A DNA stretch of 64,000 bases, from contig JACCLO010000030.1 in the NCBI GenBank assembly GCA_029448655.1, positions 1-64,000 of the forward strand, read 5' to 3'. Position numbers and translations under genes: made by a program. The notes under the pieces are model-generated. The model was given only the letters and a program-made list of their open reading frames with translations. It was not told where the DNA came from and did not search any database. The stretch comes from Wolfiporia cocos. Taxonomy: Eukaryota; Basidiomycota; Agaricomycetes; Polyporales; Phaeolaceae. Positions 47,101-56,800 of this stretch are shown here, piece by piece. Each line of letters starts with the position of its first letter. Position 1 is the stretch's first letter.

Positions 47101-48063
47101 TGACACAAAATGCCAAGGGTGTACCGTCATCTAGAGTTGTCACATAGAGCAGAACCCTTGGACTAGCATGCATAAGACTTGGAGTAAAGAGAGGACAAGC
47201 CTCATCATCGAGAATAACAGCTCTGTGACACAGACATACCCTGTGTCTGTGGGACTGGCCCTGCTGGGGATCTCGTATATGCCTGCTGGCGTGTCCTAGT
47301 ATTGTCGTTGACTCTGGGTGCTCAGTTAGAGGGATGACAGCTAGGGGTTGTGGCATTTGTCCAGTCAAGTCAGATGAGCAGCACAGCAGAGTGGCCCATA
47401 GCCATAGAGAATGAAAGGGGCTGGTTAGGCCCAATTGCCGAAAATCCTAAGAATGAGGCATAAGGCCTCATTTGTCATACTTTATATACATCTGCGTGTA
47501 CGCTAGTGTGTCTACCCTGAAGTGCTGATCTGTGCGCAGTAACTATGAGGTCAGGCATAACAGTAACTAGTCATGAGTATGTAATGAAAGTGTGACCATG
47601 TTATGGGTAGAGGCACGTGCGCCTACCCTAAGGGCGCTGATCGACGAGTGGTGCAGGGTTGTTACAGTAACTACAGGACGAAGGGGAGAGGAATACCATA
47701 GTGTAGAGGGGCACATGCATGTACAGCAGTGCTCATAAAGCTATAGTGAGGGTGAATTCAACAGTAATATATCTGTGACACTCTGGGGAGTAAGCCCCAG
47801 AGTGTCACAGCTTAAGTACATGAGGAACACTGTCACTGTATACTAGAGACCCACCCTAAAGGCAGGGTCTGTGCGTATTGCTGAGTGCTACCTAAGTCAT
47901 GTGCTGTAGTATCTAAGCTACTGACCATGTGACCATCTATGGGTGGGGCGACCTGTACCATTACGCTACACTGCTAAGTCCATACAAAGACACATGATGG
48001 GGTACTACCCAAGAACGTGGGTTTGAGACAGGGGGGGGGTACCTCTTTTCAGAATCTGTGACA
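47101..48063 (-). repeat. Solo LTR (duplication CACAC) with a nested solo LTR
   Basis: Outer LTR of about 403 bp once the insertion is removed, with CACAC at 47096-47100 and 48064-48068. Its promoter hairpin is CTCTGGGG (47781-47788) / CCCCAGAG (47795-47802), loop AGTAAG. The nested LTR is inserted in the first five bases of that arm. Confidence 0.9.
47226..47780 (-). repeat. Nested solo LTR (duplication CTCTG)
   Basis: 555 bp with CTCTG at 47221-47225 and 47781-47785. Promoter hairpin AATGAGGC (47452-47459) / GCCTCATT (47465-47472), loop ATAAG. Terminal hairpin CACAGAC (47229-47235) / GTCTGTG (47245-47251). Confidence 0.93.
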
Positions 48064-48068
48064 CACAC

Positions 48069-48429
48069 AAGCCCTCATTGAATGTGTATGAGAATGAGAG
48101 TGAGGCTGAGTATGCAAATCCCCAGAGATGCAATGGTTGACACAGGCCAGGTGTGGGAATGGAGAAGCTCAAGGTGCCAAAGTTCAACACTGTTCTGCTA
48201 CCCCCATCACTGAAGGAGAATTGTCTGCAGACGCTGGGCACACTTTCTGTTGTCAATCTTGTGCCAATTACTACAACTAACTTATCACCTGATGATGTAC
48301 ACTAGCCAATCAGGTGTGAGTACTGGTTTGGCATGCCAAGTGTGGTGAGCATGTCAAGCAGCACATTGGATGTCAATTATGGAAGTGCAGGACTGATATC
48401 ACAAGACGCACCATGGACCCAATGCAATG
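48069..48429. other. Unidentified sequence, weak ORF
   Basis: A short plus-strand frame (MEKLKVPKFNTVLLPPSLKE, ending DDVH) lies around 48155-48305. It is probably a remnant of a mobile element. Confidence 0.3.
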
Positions 48430-48627
48430 TGCTCATGAGTGGCAATATAGCCACTCCCCCAAAAGGGCTATGATAACAGCTTGGCTGTTATCAAGGGTCC
48501 GGCTATATCTGCAGTTCATATTCCCATGCTTGGTGCCTATTGTATTCAGGTCACCACCTTAGGGGGAATATACCCTAGTTACTGCTCCATAACGTCCTAG
48601 TATCTAGCGTGACCTAGATTTGTGACA
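48430..48627 (-). repeat. LTR fragment related to 38015-38259
   Basis: In inverted orientation it shares GTTCATATTCCCA and the hairpin GATAACAGC/GCTGTTATC with the 245-bp LTR. It ends ATTTGTGACA at 48627. The left end is not defined. Confidence 0.65.
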
Positions 48628-48761
48628 GAATTTTTCGAGCGAGAGTTCATGGCAATGGCTCTTGATACCTCCCATGTGGTGCCAGAATTGGATGAACCGA
48701 TACTCCGAGAGATTTGTAAAGCATTGCTAGACAACAAGGTCACTAAGGATTACAAGGAGCT
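48628..48761 (+). pseudogene. Gypsy pol fragment (between RNase H and integrase)
   Basis: Reads EFFEREFMAMALDTSHVVPE then LREICKALLDNKVTKDYKEL. This is the same segment as in element C (KALLDNEVTKDYKGLLESG) and element B. It lies on the plus strand, opposite to B and C, and is cut at both ends by LTRs, so it is a fragment of a further Gypsy copy. Confidence 0.8.
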
Positions 48762-49201
48762 TGTCACAAAGTGGCATAGGCTCACTACCATCTAATATAC
48801 CCCCAATACCGAATAGGTAGAGTACAACACCTAGTTGCTAAGGGGCCTTGGGGCCATAGCGAGGCGAGGTGGGCACACAAGACCAGCAAGACTAAGAATG
48901 CCAGCTAAGAGGGGAAACGCCCCCAACAACGAGATTGACAAGTCTGAGGTGTAAGCCTCAGACGACATACTATATATACATGAGGATGAGCGCAGGTGGG
49001 CCTTAGGGCCTACCCTAACGTAAGGGTCCATGCACTATCTACACAGCCTCTGTATATGTAAGCAAGTCATGTGCCTCTAGGGTGCCACGCTATGCTAGAT
49101 GTTATACCGCTATACTACCTGATGAGGGCCAAACCATCATGTGACTTCAGTACCACTAGTGCCTTGGTTTGATTACTGAAGGGGACCCAAAATCTGTGAC
49201 A
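48762..49201 (-). repeat. LTR, related to 38840-39307
   Basis: TGTCACAAAGTGGCATAGG..AAAATCTGTGACA. Promoter hairpin GTCTGAGG (48942-48949) / CCTCAGAC (48956-48963), loop TGTAAG, next to TATATATACATG. The flanks are GAGCT and CTTGC, which do not match, so no clean target duplication is present. Confidence 0.75.
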
Positions 49202-49237
49202 CTTGCTGCATCATTAAGACTGACTAGTCTGTGCCAT

Positions 49238-49681
49238 GTCACAGTATTTACAGGACATGGCCATTTTTCTGCTATTTATAGCAATTATTCTAGGATTTAT
49301 ACGTCTACCTATCAGTTATCAGGGACTTATCCCATTGCCAACCCTTATCACTTACACAAGGTACTTACACACTATTAAGCTGATACGACACATGCGACAC
49401 GCTAGTCATAGACTATTAGTCAAGCTCTTCTATCAACCACGCGGCCTATCAATCCACATGGATAACACCAGAAGCAAGTCACGACATATGTCACCATGAC
49501 AGACACGTCACCACTACGTCACCCAGTCTAGCCAGTCTAGCTAGACCACTACATCATCAAGGCACACTGCCTATGACATCATGAGCACACCATGCTCATG
49601 CAACTATGGCACCATAGCTAAGTATAGCCAACAGGCTTTACTGCTATTGGCTGGCAACCCAATCCCGATCACGGATCACGG
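49238..49681 (+). repeat. Partial LTR, broken by element C
   Basis: It begins TGTCACAGTATTTACAGGAC and resembles the LTR starting at 63523. It stops at CACGG, where the LTR of element C begins. Its remainder should lie beyond the right edge of the window. Confidence 0.6.
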
Positions 49682-51069
49682 TGACACAAACCCAAACCTA
49701 ATACTCACTAATAGTGTTTCTTGAGGGCGGCTTAGAGGTATACACACACAAGAAGAGATAGCAAGTAAAAGTGTATGAGCGATGAGGTTGCTTGTTAGGC
49801 AGTAGCTCAATATCGAGGAGAACAGAACTGAGTTGTAACGCTCAGACTGTTCCAGTATATATACATGCTGACACAGAACAGTCTGTGGGACTCACCACTT
49901 ATCCTCCAGTGGGGAGGGAGGTAAGGTAGACTATTCTAGTGCAGCTAAGTGAGAGGATTCTTAGGCGCATAGCCTAGAAGAATAGAACTAAGACGTATAG
50001 GACGCTTAGTCCCTATCTTATATACATGTTTGGTACTACTATACAGTATGTACCTAGTATGGCGTTGTGGCTGAGTAACCATCAACGGAAGGAAGATCCA
50101 TCTACGAATAGAAGGGTTAGCATGTGATACTGGTACGGTATCGGCATAAGGCATAGATGTGTGATTGTGCTAGAAATAGACCGTGGTAAGCCGGTAATGG
50201 CGAACCTATCATATTACCTGTAGACATTCACATGGGGGCGGTTGAGACCAGTATGACGACAAGGCCGAAGGCCGAGTCTTGAGGGGTAACTGCCATAGGC
50301 TGTATCCCGGGGAATGACTAAGGCGGAGCGCCGAGCCATTAGTGCCATTGGTCGTAAGCCCGAGGGCTAGACTGATGACGAGGGTATGATGCCAGTATGG
50401 TGCCATGTGTCTATACATAGGTCGGGACCTAGACATATGATGGTGGTGACATCATGATGATATCATAGTCTGGACAAGACCGTAGGTCTAGTCCATGACG
50501 TAGGTTATGACGTGGTACGGTTGCAAGCCGGACGTGTCATGGGGCATGACTAGCGTGTAAGCGCTGTGTCATTCTAGCTTAGTAGCGCATAAGCGTACGT
50601 TGAGAAGCCGTAAGGGCAATAATAACCGTAAGGTTATAGCCGTATGGGATAAGTACTGGATAACTCGTAGTTATGCGTATAAATACCGGATAAATGGCTA
50701 CGGATAGCGGAAAAATAGGGCGTTTAGATAATACTGTGACACATGCAATACAAGACCCCTAATACTACTAGGACCTACGGTACTATGGTATGAGTCAGGT
50801 TGCATGTGACCGTAAGTGATAACGTATGCGCTATGACTATGAATGAGTCAGATGGCAGGTGACTCTACAAGTGTAATGAGTCAGCGGTCACACATATGAG
50901 CATTAACATGTGATATCTGTGGAATGGGATGGAACCTGCTAGAAGGTTCCGTCGGCATCTAGTTCTACTGGGTCACGTGATCTACAAGTATCCGTGCTAC
51001 GCTAACTATGCTACAAACTGGACTACAAGTCTAGGAAAAATAGGGAAAAATATAGGAAAATTTGTGACA
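49682..51069 (-). repeat. 3' LTR of Gypsy element C, with nested solo LTR
   Basis: Plus-strand ends TGACACAAAC (49682) and TTTGTGACA (51069), followed by the polypurine tract of C. Without the nested 873-bp LTR (and its duplicate) it is about 510 bp. The promoter hairpin is weak here: CTGAG (49829-49833) / CTCAG (49842-49846). The partner LTR of C lies outside the window. Confidence 0.8.
49869..50741 (-). repeat. Nested solo LTR (duplication CATGC)
   Basis: 873 bp with CATGC at 49864-49868 and 50742-50746. It interrupts the LTR of C directly beside its TATATATACATG box. Its right part (reverse complement) is homologous to the start of the LTR at 63523. Confidence 0.92.
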
Positions 51070-51082
51070 TTACCCCCTCTTC
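51070..51082 (-). promoter_or_regulatory. Polypurine tract of element C
   Basis: On the minus strand GAAGAGGGGGTAA directly precedes the 3' LTR (TGTCACAA). Element B has exactly the same 13 bases. Confidence 0.8.
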
Positions 51083-51105
51083 AAGATTTGCGGTCCCTGC
51101 AAAGG

Positions 51106-53155
51106 TTACTCGGTGATCGGTGGTTCGACATCTTGCCACTTGCTCGCTGAGGGCTCCATCAGGCGGTCCCAATCCTCATAGTCATGAGGGAGTATTTTGA
51201 CTTCTCCCAAGTGTCTACCAGTATGACCAAAGCCTTTGTCACCACGAGCTGTGTCCTTCAAGTATTGTTGATTGTACATGTAGGTTGTACTATGGTGGAT
51301 TTCTGGTTGAGGGACAGGTTGCAGAAGTAATTGTGCTATCTTGTCCCTATGGTTAACCATGTATGGATATCCGGTGAAGTTGTAGAGCATGACTATCACT
51401 TCTCCACAGTAATCCCAGTCTATGACTCTGCCTTGTACCTGTATGCCCTTCTTCGCCATGCTAGAATGTGTCTCCAGTTTGCCGCTGAATCCATAAGGGA
51501 ATAGGATTCTTAGGTCTGTTTTCACGAGCATGGTGGTGTGAGGGTTTATCCTGGTAGCTTCGGCTGAGTAGATGTCAAATCCGGTGGCATGTTCAGTGCC
51601 TCTTTCTGGATATGTGCCCTGGGGTCCTACTGCGAATTCGAGATATTCGTTGAAGCAAGTGCCTTCTTCTACGGAGTTGCCGAATTTGTCCCGTACTAAC
51701 CACTTCCGTACTTTCTTGCATTCTTCCGGAGTAAATTCACCTCTCTGCAGTGGCCAATCATCTGGCCATAGATAACAATCCCCAACTTTCCAGTCTGGGT
51801 TGTCATCTGGTTCGAATACTTGAATATTGTGGGTGTGTCATCTTCGCGGAGCGGTATGTGCGTTAAGGGCATGTTCTGCCTTGTATTCGTCTACCAACTC
51901 CTTAGTGTTGACGAAGTCATCTTCATATTCCCATGTGTCTTCTCCCATGGAGTACCCTAACCATCGCACCAGGAATTGTAGTTTTCCTGAGGGTGTGAAT
52001 CTGTGGTTGAGTATTTGCTCCACTTCGTATTCTCCTGACTTATCTGGTTCTGGAGCTTCTTCCTTGCCGGTATATGGTGTTAGCTTTGACGCATGGAAGA
52101 CCGGGTGATAGGCTCGGTATTGGCCATCCATGTGTAGTCTGAAAGTCACGGGTGACAGTTGTTCGACTATTTTGAACGGGCCGATGTACCTGGGGGCCAA
52201 ACTTCTTTCGGATGTTTGGTAATCCCTTACGTCTATCATAACCTTGTCTCCAACCTTGAAGGGTACTTTCTGGATCGATTGATTGTAATACCACTTCATA
52301 CTGTCAGCTGCTAACTGCATTGCGGCTTTGGCTTGCTCCTGAGCGTTCCAACGATCGGTTGCAATTTCATTAAGGTCTGCTTTTGCCTGAATAGCTAAAT
52401 CTGCTGGCCCAGCCTTTGGGTGCCTTCCCAACTCGACGTAGAATGGTGACATCTTGGTAGTCTCTGACGCTGCGTTGTTGTATGCAAATTCCGCCGTAGG
52501 CAGGAATTGAGACCAATTGTCTTTGCAATACGAGTTTACATAGCATCTGAGGTATTGTTCAAGTGTCTGATTCATTCTTTCCATCTGTCCATCTGCCTGT
52601 GGGTGATATGCCATAGTCATGGCATGTTCTATCCCTAGCAGTTTACACCATTCGCCGAATAGTTTGGATGCAAACTGCACTCCGTGATCGGAAATGATAC
52701 GTTTAGGTAGCCCATGTATTGGGTAAAACCTTCTGTATAGGACTCTTACGGGATCCTTTGTTCCGAATTTGCTGGAGATGGGGAAGAAGCATGCTCGCTT
52801 GGTCAAGCAATTGACTACAACCATGATTCCGTCATACACCTTGTTGTCTATCTTCGACTTGGGTAGGTACATAATGAAATCCATGGTTATTATCTCCCAT
52901 GGGGCTTCTGGTACTTCGTTAGGTATCAGGGGTCCATATGGCTTTTGCGGGCGATTCTTCATTTGCTGGCATGTGTCGCATTCCTGTATGTATTTCTTTA
53001 CCGAGTTGGTTAGTCCTGGCCACCAGTAATTACGTGAGATGAGTTTGTATGTCTTCCATCTCCCCATATGCCCTGCAGTAGGGTGGTCATGGTGTAATTG
53101 TAAGACCTTATTTCTAAGCTCTTCTGGTGCCTTGGGAACGTAGATCTTGTTATGG
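51106..53155 (-). pseudogene. pol: Pol of element C, 3' half: integrase - chromodomain - dUTPase
   Basis: Minus strand. From the junction with B the frame reads NKIYVPK, then the zinc module (HDHPTAGHMGRWKTY, CDTCQQMK) and the DDE core (TMDFI, SDHGVQF, QMERMNQ). A chromodomain follows (YEVEQILNHRFTPSGKLQFL, VRWLGYSMGEDTWEYEDDF). A single in-frame TGA (51838-51840) follows APRR. Beyond it the frame continues VFEPDDNPDW, a WPDDWP linker shared with B, and a dUTPase: ATGFDIYSAEA, HSSMAKKG, VIDWDYCGEV, RDKIAQLL and GDKGFGHTGR. The last motif has His where Ser is usual. The upstream half is at 63156-63522, beyond element B. Confidence 0.88.
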
Positions 53156-53854
53156 TGACACAGACTAGACTGTGGGACTCACACTATAACCTTATAAGCG
53201 ACTTGAAGATGTTGCAGAAGGTTGGTGAGGAGGCTAGTGGGCGCAAGCAGAGATGGTATGTAACTGTGCGAATGCAGAGAACAAATCTAAGGCTTATCCG
53301 CAGTGATAGCCCTACTTATATACATGCTTTGTTTGGTTACCGGTAAGGGAGCCAAACATGAAGGTGGTCTGTGCGCAGACATAACTAATATGGTTAAGTC
53401 GTAAACTACAATAGACCATGTGCGCCGGTAATGGCCGCACCAGTAAGATCGTTTGTTTGGACCGTAGGTCCATGTTGTGGAAGTGGCTGTAGCTACGTTA
53501 GTAAGCCATGCATGTGATTCTTATATACCGGTATCGGAATATGAGTAATCGTGAGGGCATTGGCATGTGATAACGAGCGGGCCGCTTATCCGATTATACT
53601 GACATAGCCCGGTACCGGGATATGAGTAAGGCGCGTGACACCAGAGGTTAGTCCGCTGAGTCATTGACGCGTACAAACGTGTTATGTACGTGTTGTTATG
53701 ACAAGTGGACGTATACCGCGTTGTGTACGTGTTGTTTGGTTGCGTGTACGTGTAGACGGGCGCTTAGCAGCGTAAATGTCTACAAGGTCGTAGAAATACC
53801 AGATAAATAGGTAAAAATACGGGAAAAATAGTGACATGTCCCAAATCTGTGACA
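53156..53854 (-). repeat. 3' LTR of element B
   Basis: In the LTR sense it runs TGTCACAGATTTGGGAC..AGTCTGTGTCA. The TATA-like box is on the minus strand at 53312-53323 (plus reading CTTATATACATG). Next to it is an imperfect stem GGCTTATC/GATAGCC (about 53292-53312), a variant of the promoter hairpin seen in other families. Confidence 0.95.
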
Positions 53855-53867
53855 TTACCCCCTCTTC
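53855..53867 (-). promoter_or_regulatory. Polypurine tract of element B
   Basis: The minus-strand reading GAAGAGGGGGTAA directly precedes the 3' LTR; identical to that of C. Confidence 0.85.
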
Positions 53868-53893
53868 AGGTTTCATTGTCCCTAATGGAACGA

Positions 53894-56800
53894 TTACTTT
53901 CCTGTGGAGCCGAAACCACCAGTACCGCGCTCAGATTTAATCTTTTCAAAGTAAGATTTTCCGTGTAGCGTAATATGCGGGTCCTTTGCAACTTCGCAGA
54001 TTAGCTGGGCAATCTTATCGCCGGCCCGAATATCGATAGATATGTCGGAGTGATTCCGGAGAATGATGATTACTTCGCCTTGATAATCGTGGTCGATAAC
54101 GCCACCCATTACGTCTATGCCTTTGCGTGCGAGACTAGAGCGGGGGGCGATACGTCCGTAAGTGCCGAAAGGTACCTGGATTTTCAGTTTGGTGTTGTAT
54201 TCTGTCTGCCCGTGAGCTGGCAGAACGTCGCCTGTTGCAGTGTACAGGTCAAACCCAACCGAGTCCTTGGTTCCTTTTTCCGGCATTCGGCCGCCTTCAC
54301 CGACTACGATTTTCAAATCCGCGTTTTGGTTAATGTCCGCTGACATCCATCCCCCGTCGGGGTGTCTAACCATGCGCTGCTTAGGATCCTTCGCAAATTT
54401 CTCGCGATACTGCGGCCAGTCGTCTGGCCACGTGCATTCGTCGGCTTCCCAGTCGTCGCTGTCAGGGTCGAAGACATGAACTGCTTCTTTCCTTCTAGCT
54501 GATCGCCTGAGGGGAACATCCTGCATCGGGATAGGGTGTGAAGCCTTGTATTCCTGCAGAATGTCATATGCCGAGTCGAGATCGGCCTCGCGTACCCAGG
54601 AGTCGTCATTGATACCGAATCCCTTCCAACGGATTCTGTATTCAACTCTTCCTGCGCGGAGACGATGATCTAAGATCTTCTCGACTTCCCATAACTCCTC
54701 GCCGTCGACCATTTCTGGTTGAGGCTCTGGTTTTTTCTGATGCACCGGGTCCTTGTACATGACCAACTTGGAAGCGTGGAATACTGGGTGGTAAGCCCTG
54801 TATTGCTCGTCCATGTGTACCCTAAAGGTGACCGGAGATAATTGTTCAATTATCCTAAATGGTCCCAAATAGCGTGGACTAAGACTTCTTTCGGAGTCTT
54901 GCCAGCTTCGGGCGTCAACGAGAACTTTGTCGCCGACTTTAAACGGTACCGAGCGCTTATGTTGATCATAATACCAAGACCAGCGTTCAGCAGCCAGTTT
55001 CATAGCTGCCTTAGCTTGTTCTTGTGCTGACCATCGTTCGTAAGCAATGACATTTAGGTCCACGTATTGTGTTGGACGTAAATTCGTAGGTCCTGCGTTG
55101 GGATGCCTTCCTAGTTCGACAAAGAATGGACTATTCTTTGTTGTCTCACTAGCCGCGTTGTTGTATGCGAATTCGGCCGTAGGGAGAAACCATGACCAGT
55201 TATCCTTCTGAATAACATCGATGTAACATCTAAGATATTGTTCCAGGATTTGGTTAACTCTCTCCGTCTGGCCATCCGCTTGCGGGTGATAGGCAGTTGT
55301 CATTGACCGTTGGATTCCCAATTGTTCACACCATCCCTTAAACAAGGCAGCTGCGAATTGCGGGCCTCTATCCGAAATGATTTGTTTCGGAAGTCCGTGG
55401 TTCGGATAGATCCGAAGGTATAGGAGGTTCGCTAATTCTTTCGCCGTTATCTTGTCTGATGTGGGAATGAAGTGCGCTCGCTTGGTAAGCCGGTCCACTA
55501 TTACCATAATAGCATTGAATTGTTTCAATTCGCCGCTGGGTGGTAGGTGGACGATAAGGTCAATTGTGACGGTGTCCCAAGGTGCTTCCGGGACTGGGAG
55601 CGGTTGCAGGGGTCCGTACGGGGTCTGGTTGTGGTTCTTCATGCGTTGACATGTGTCACAACCTTCCACGTATTGCTTTACCATCGTGGTCATTCCAGGC
55701 CACCAGTAATTACGTGATAGAAGTTCATAGGTCTTCCATCGTCCGAAGTGTCCGGCCGTCACATGGTCATGATGTAACTCCAGAATCTTCGTGCGCAATT
55801 CCTTAGGCTCTTTTGGAACGTACACTTTTCCTCGTCTGAGGAGTAATCCGGCCTCCATGTTCCATTCCTGGAGATCTTTACCGAATTCCTTGGGACCACT
55901 TTTCAGTAGTTCCTGGTAATCCTTGGTAATTTGATCGTCCATGAGGGCTTGTCGGATTTGTCGGAGAAGGTCCTCGTCGCCTGATTGTATCTCCTGCTGT
56001 GACGCTTCTAGCGCCCTAACCGTAAAGTATTCCGGTTTTAGCAAAATTTGATCGCGATTGTCGAGTTCCACCCCCTCTTCATGGTCTGGCCTCCGTGACA
56101 GAGGATCAGCCGTAAGCATTGTTTTACCGGGTTTGTGGCACATGGTGAAGTTGAACCTTGTCAGGTAAAGACTCCAACGTGCCTGTCTCCGGGTTAGCCG
56201 TTGTGCCGATTTGAAATATGTCAGATTGAGATGATCCGACCATACTTCGAATTTATGTGGATGTCCTTCGAGGTAATGTCTCCATTCCTCTAGAGCGCGG
56301 ATGATTGCGAGCAACTCCTTATCGTAAATCTCATAGTTCCTTTCGGGTGCTGATAGAGATTTCGAGTAAAAGGCTACCGGGTGCCAGAGCTTATCCTCCG
56401 AAGAGTATTGCGATAGCACTGCACCAGTTGCGTAATCGGAAGAATCCGCTTCCACGCGGAATGGGGACTCCTGATCTGGGATCCGGAGTATTGGAGCCGA
56501 TGTGAAGGCTTCCTTGAGAGCTTGGAAGGCTTCCGCTTGTTCGGGTCCCCAGTTCCATTGCGTGTTTTTCTTGGACAGTTCGGTTAACGGCTTAACCACT
56601 TTGGAGAAATCTTTAATGAACCGACGGTAGTAGTTGGCGAAGCCAACAAAGGCCTGGACGTCCTTCACCTTGGCAGGTGTAGGCCAGTCCATTACGCCGG
56701 CTACCTTCTTAGGGTCCATTTCGACTTTTCCTTTGGAAATGATCATTCCCAGGTATTCAATACTGCTTTGTTCGAAGAAGCACTTTTCAGGCTTCGCGAA

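Noticed and set aside
36194..48063. TGACAC..TGTGACA units as DNA transposons with terminal inverted repeats
   Set aside because: The 5-bp duplications, LTR pairs around internal regions, the polypurine tract before the 3' copies and the match to the LTRs of Gypsy elements B and C all show that they are LTRs.
48762..49201. A perfect target duplication around this LTR
   Set aside because: The flanks GAGCT and CTTGC share at most a shifted CTTG; not a true 5-bp duplication, so recombination or later change is likely.
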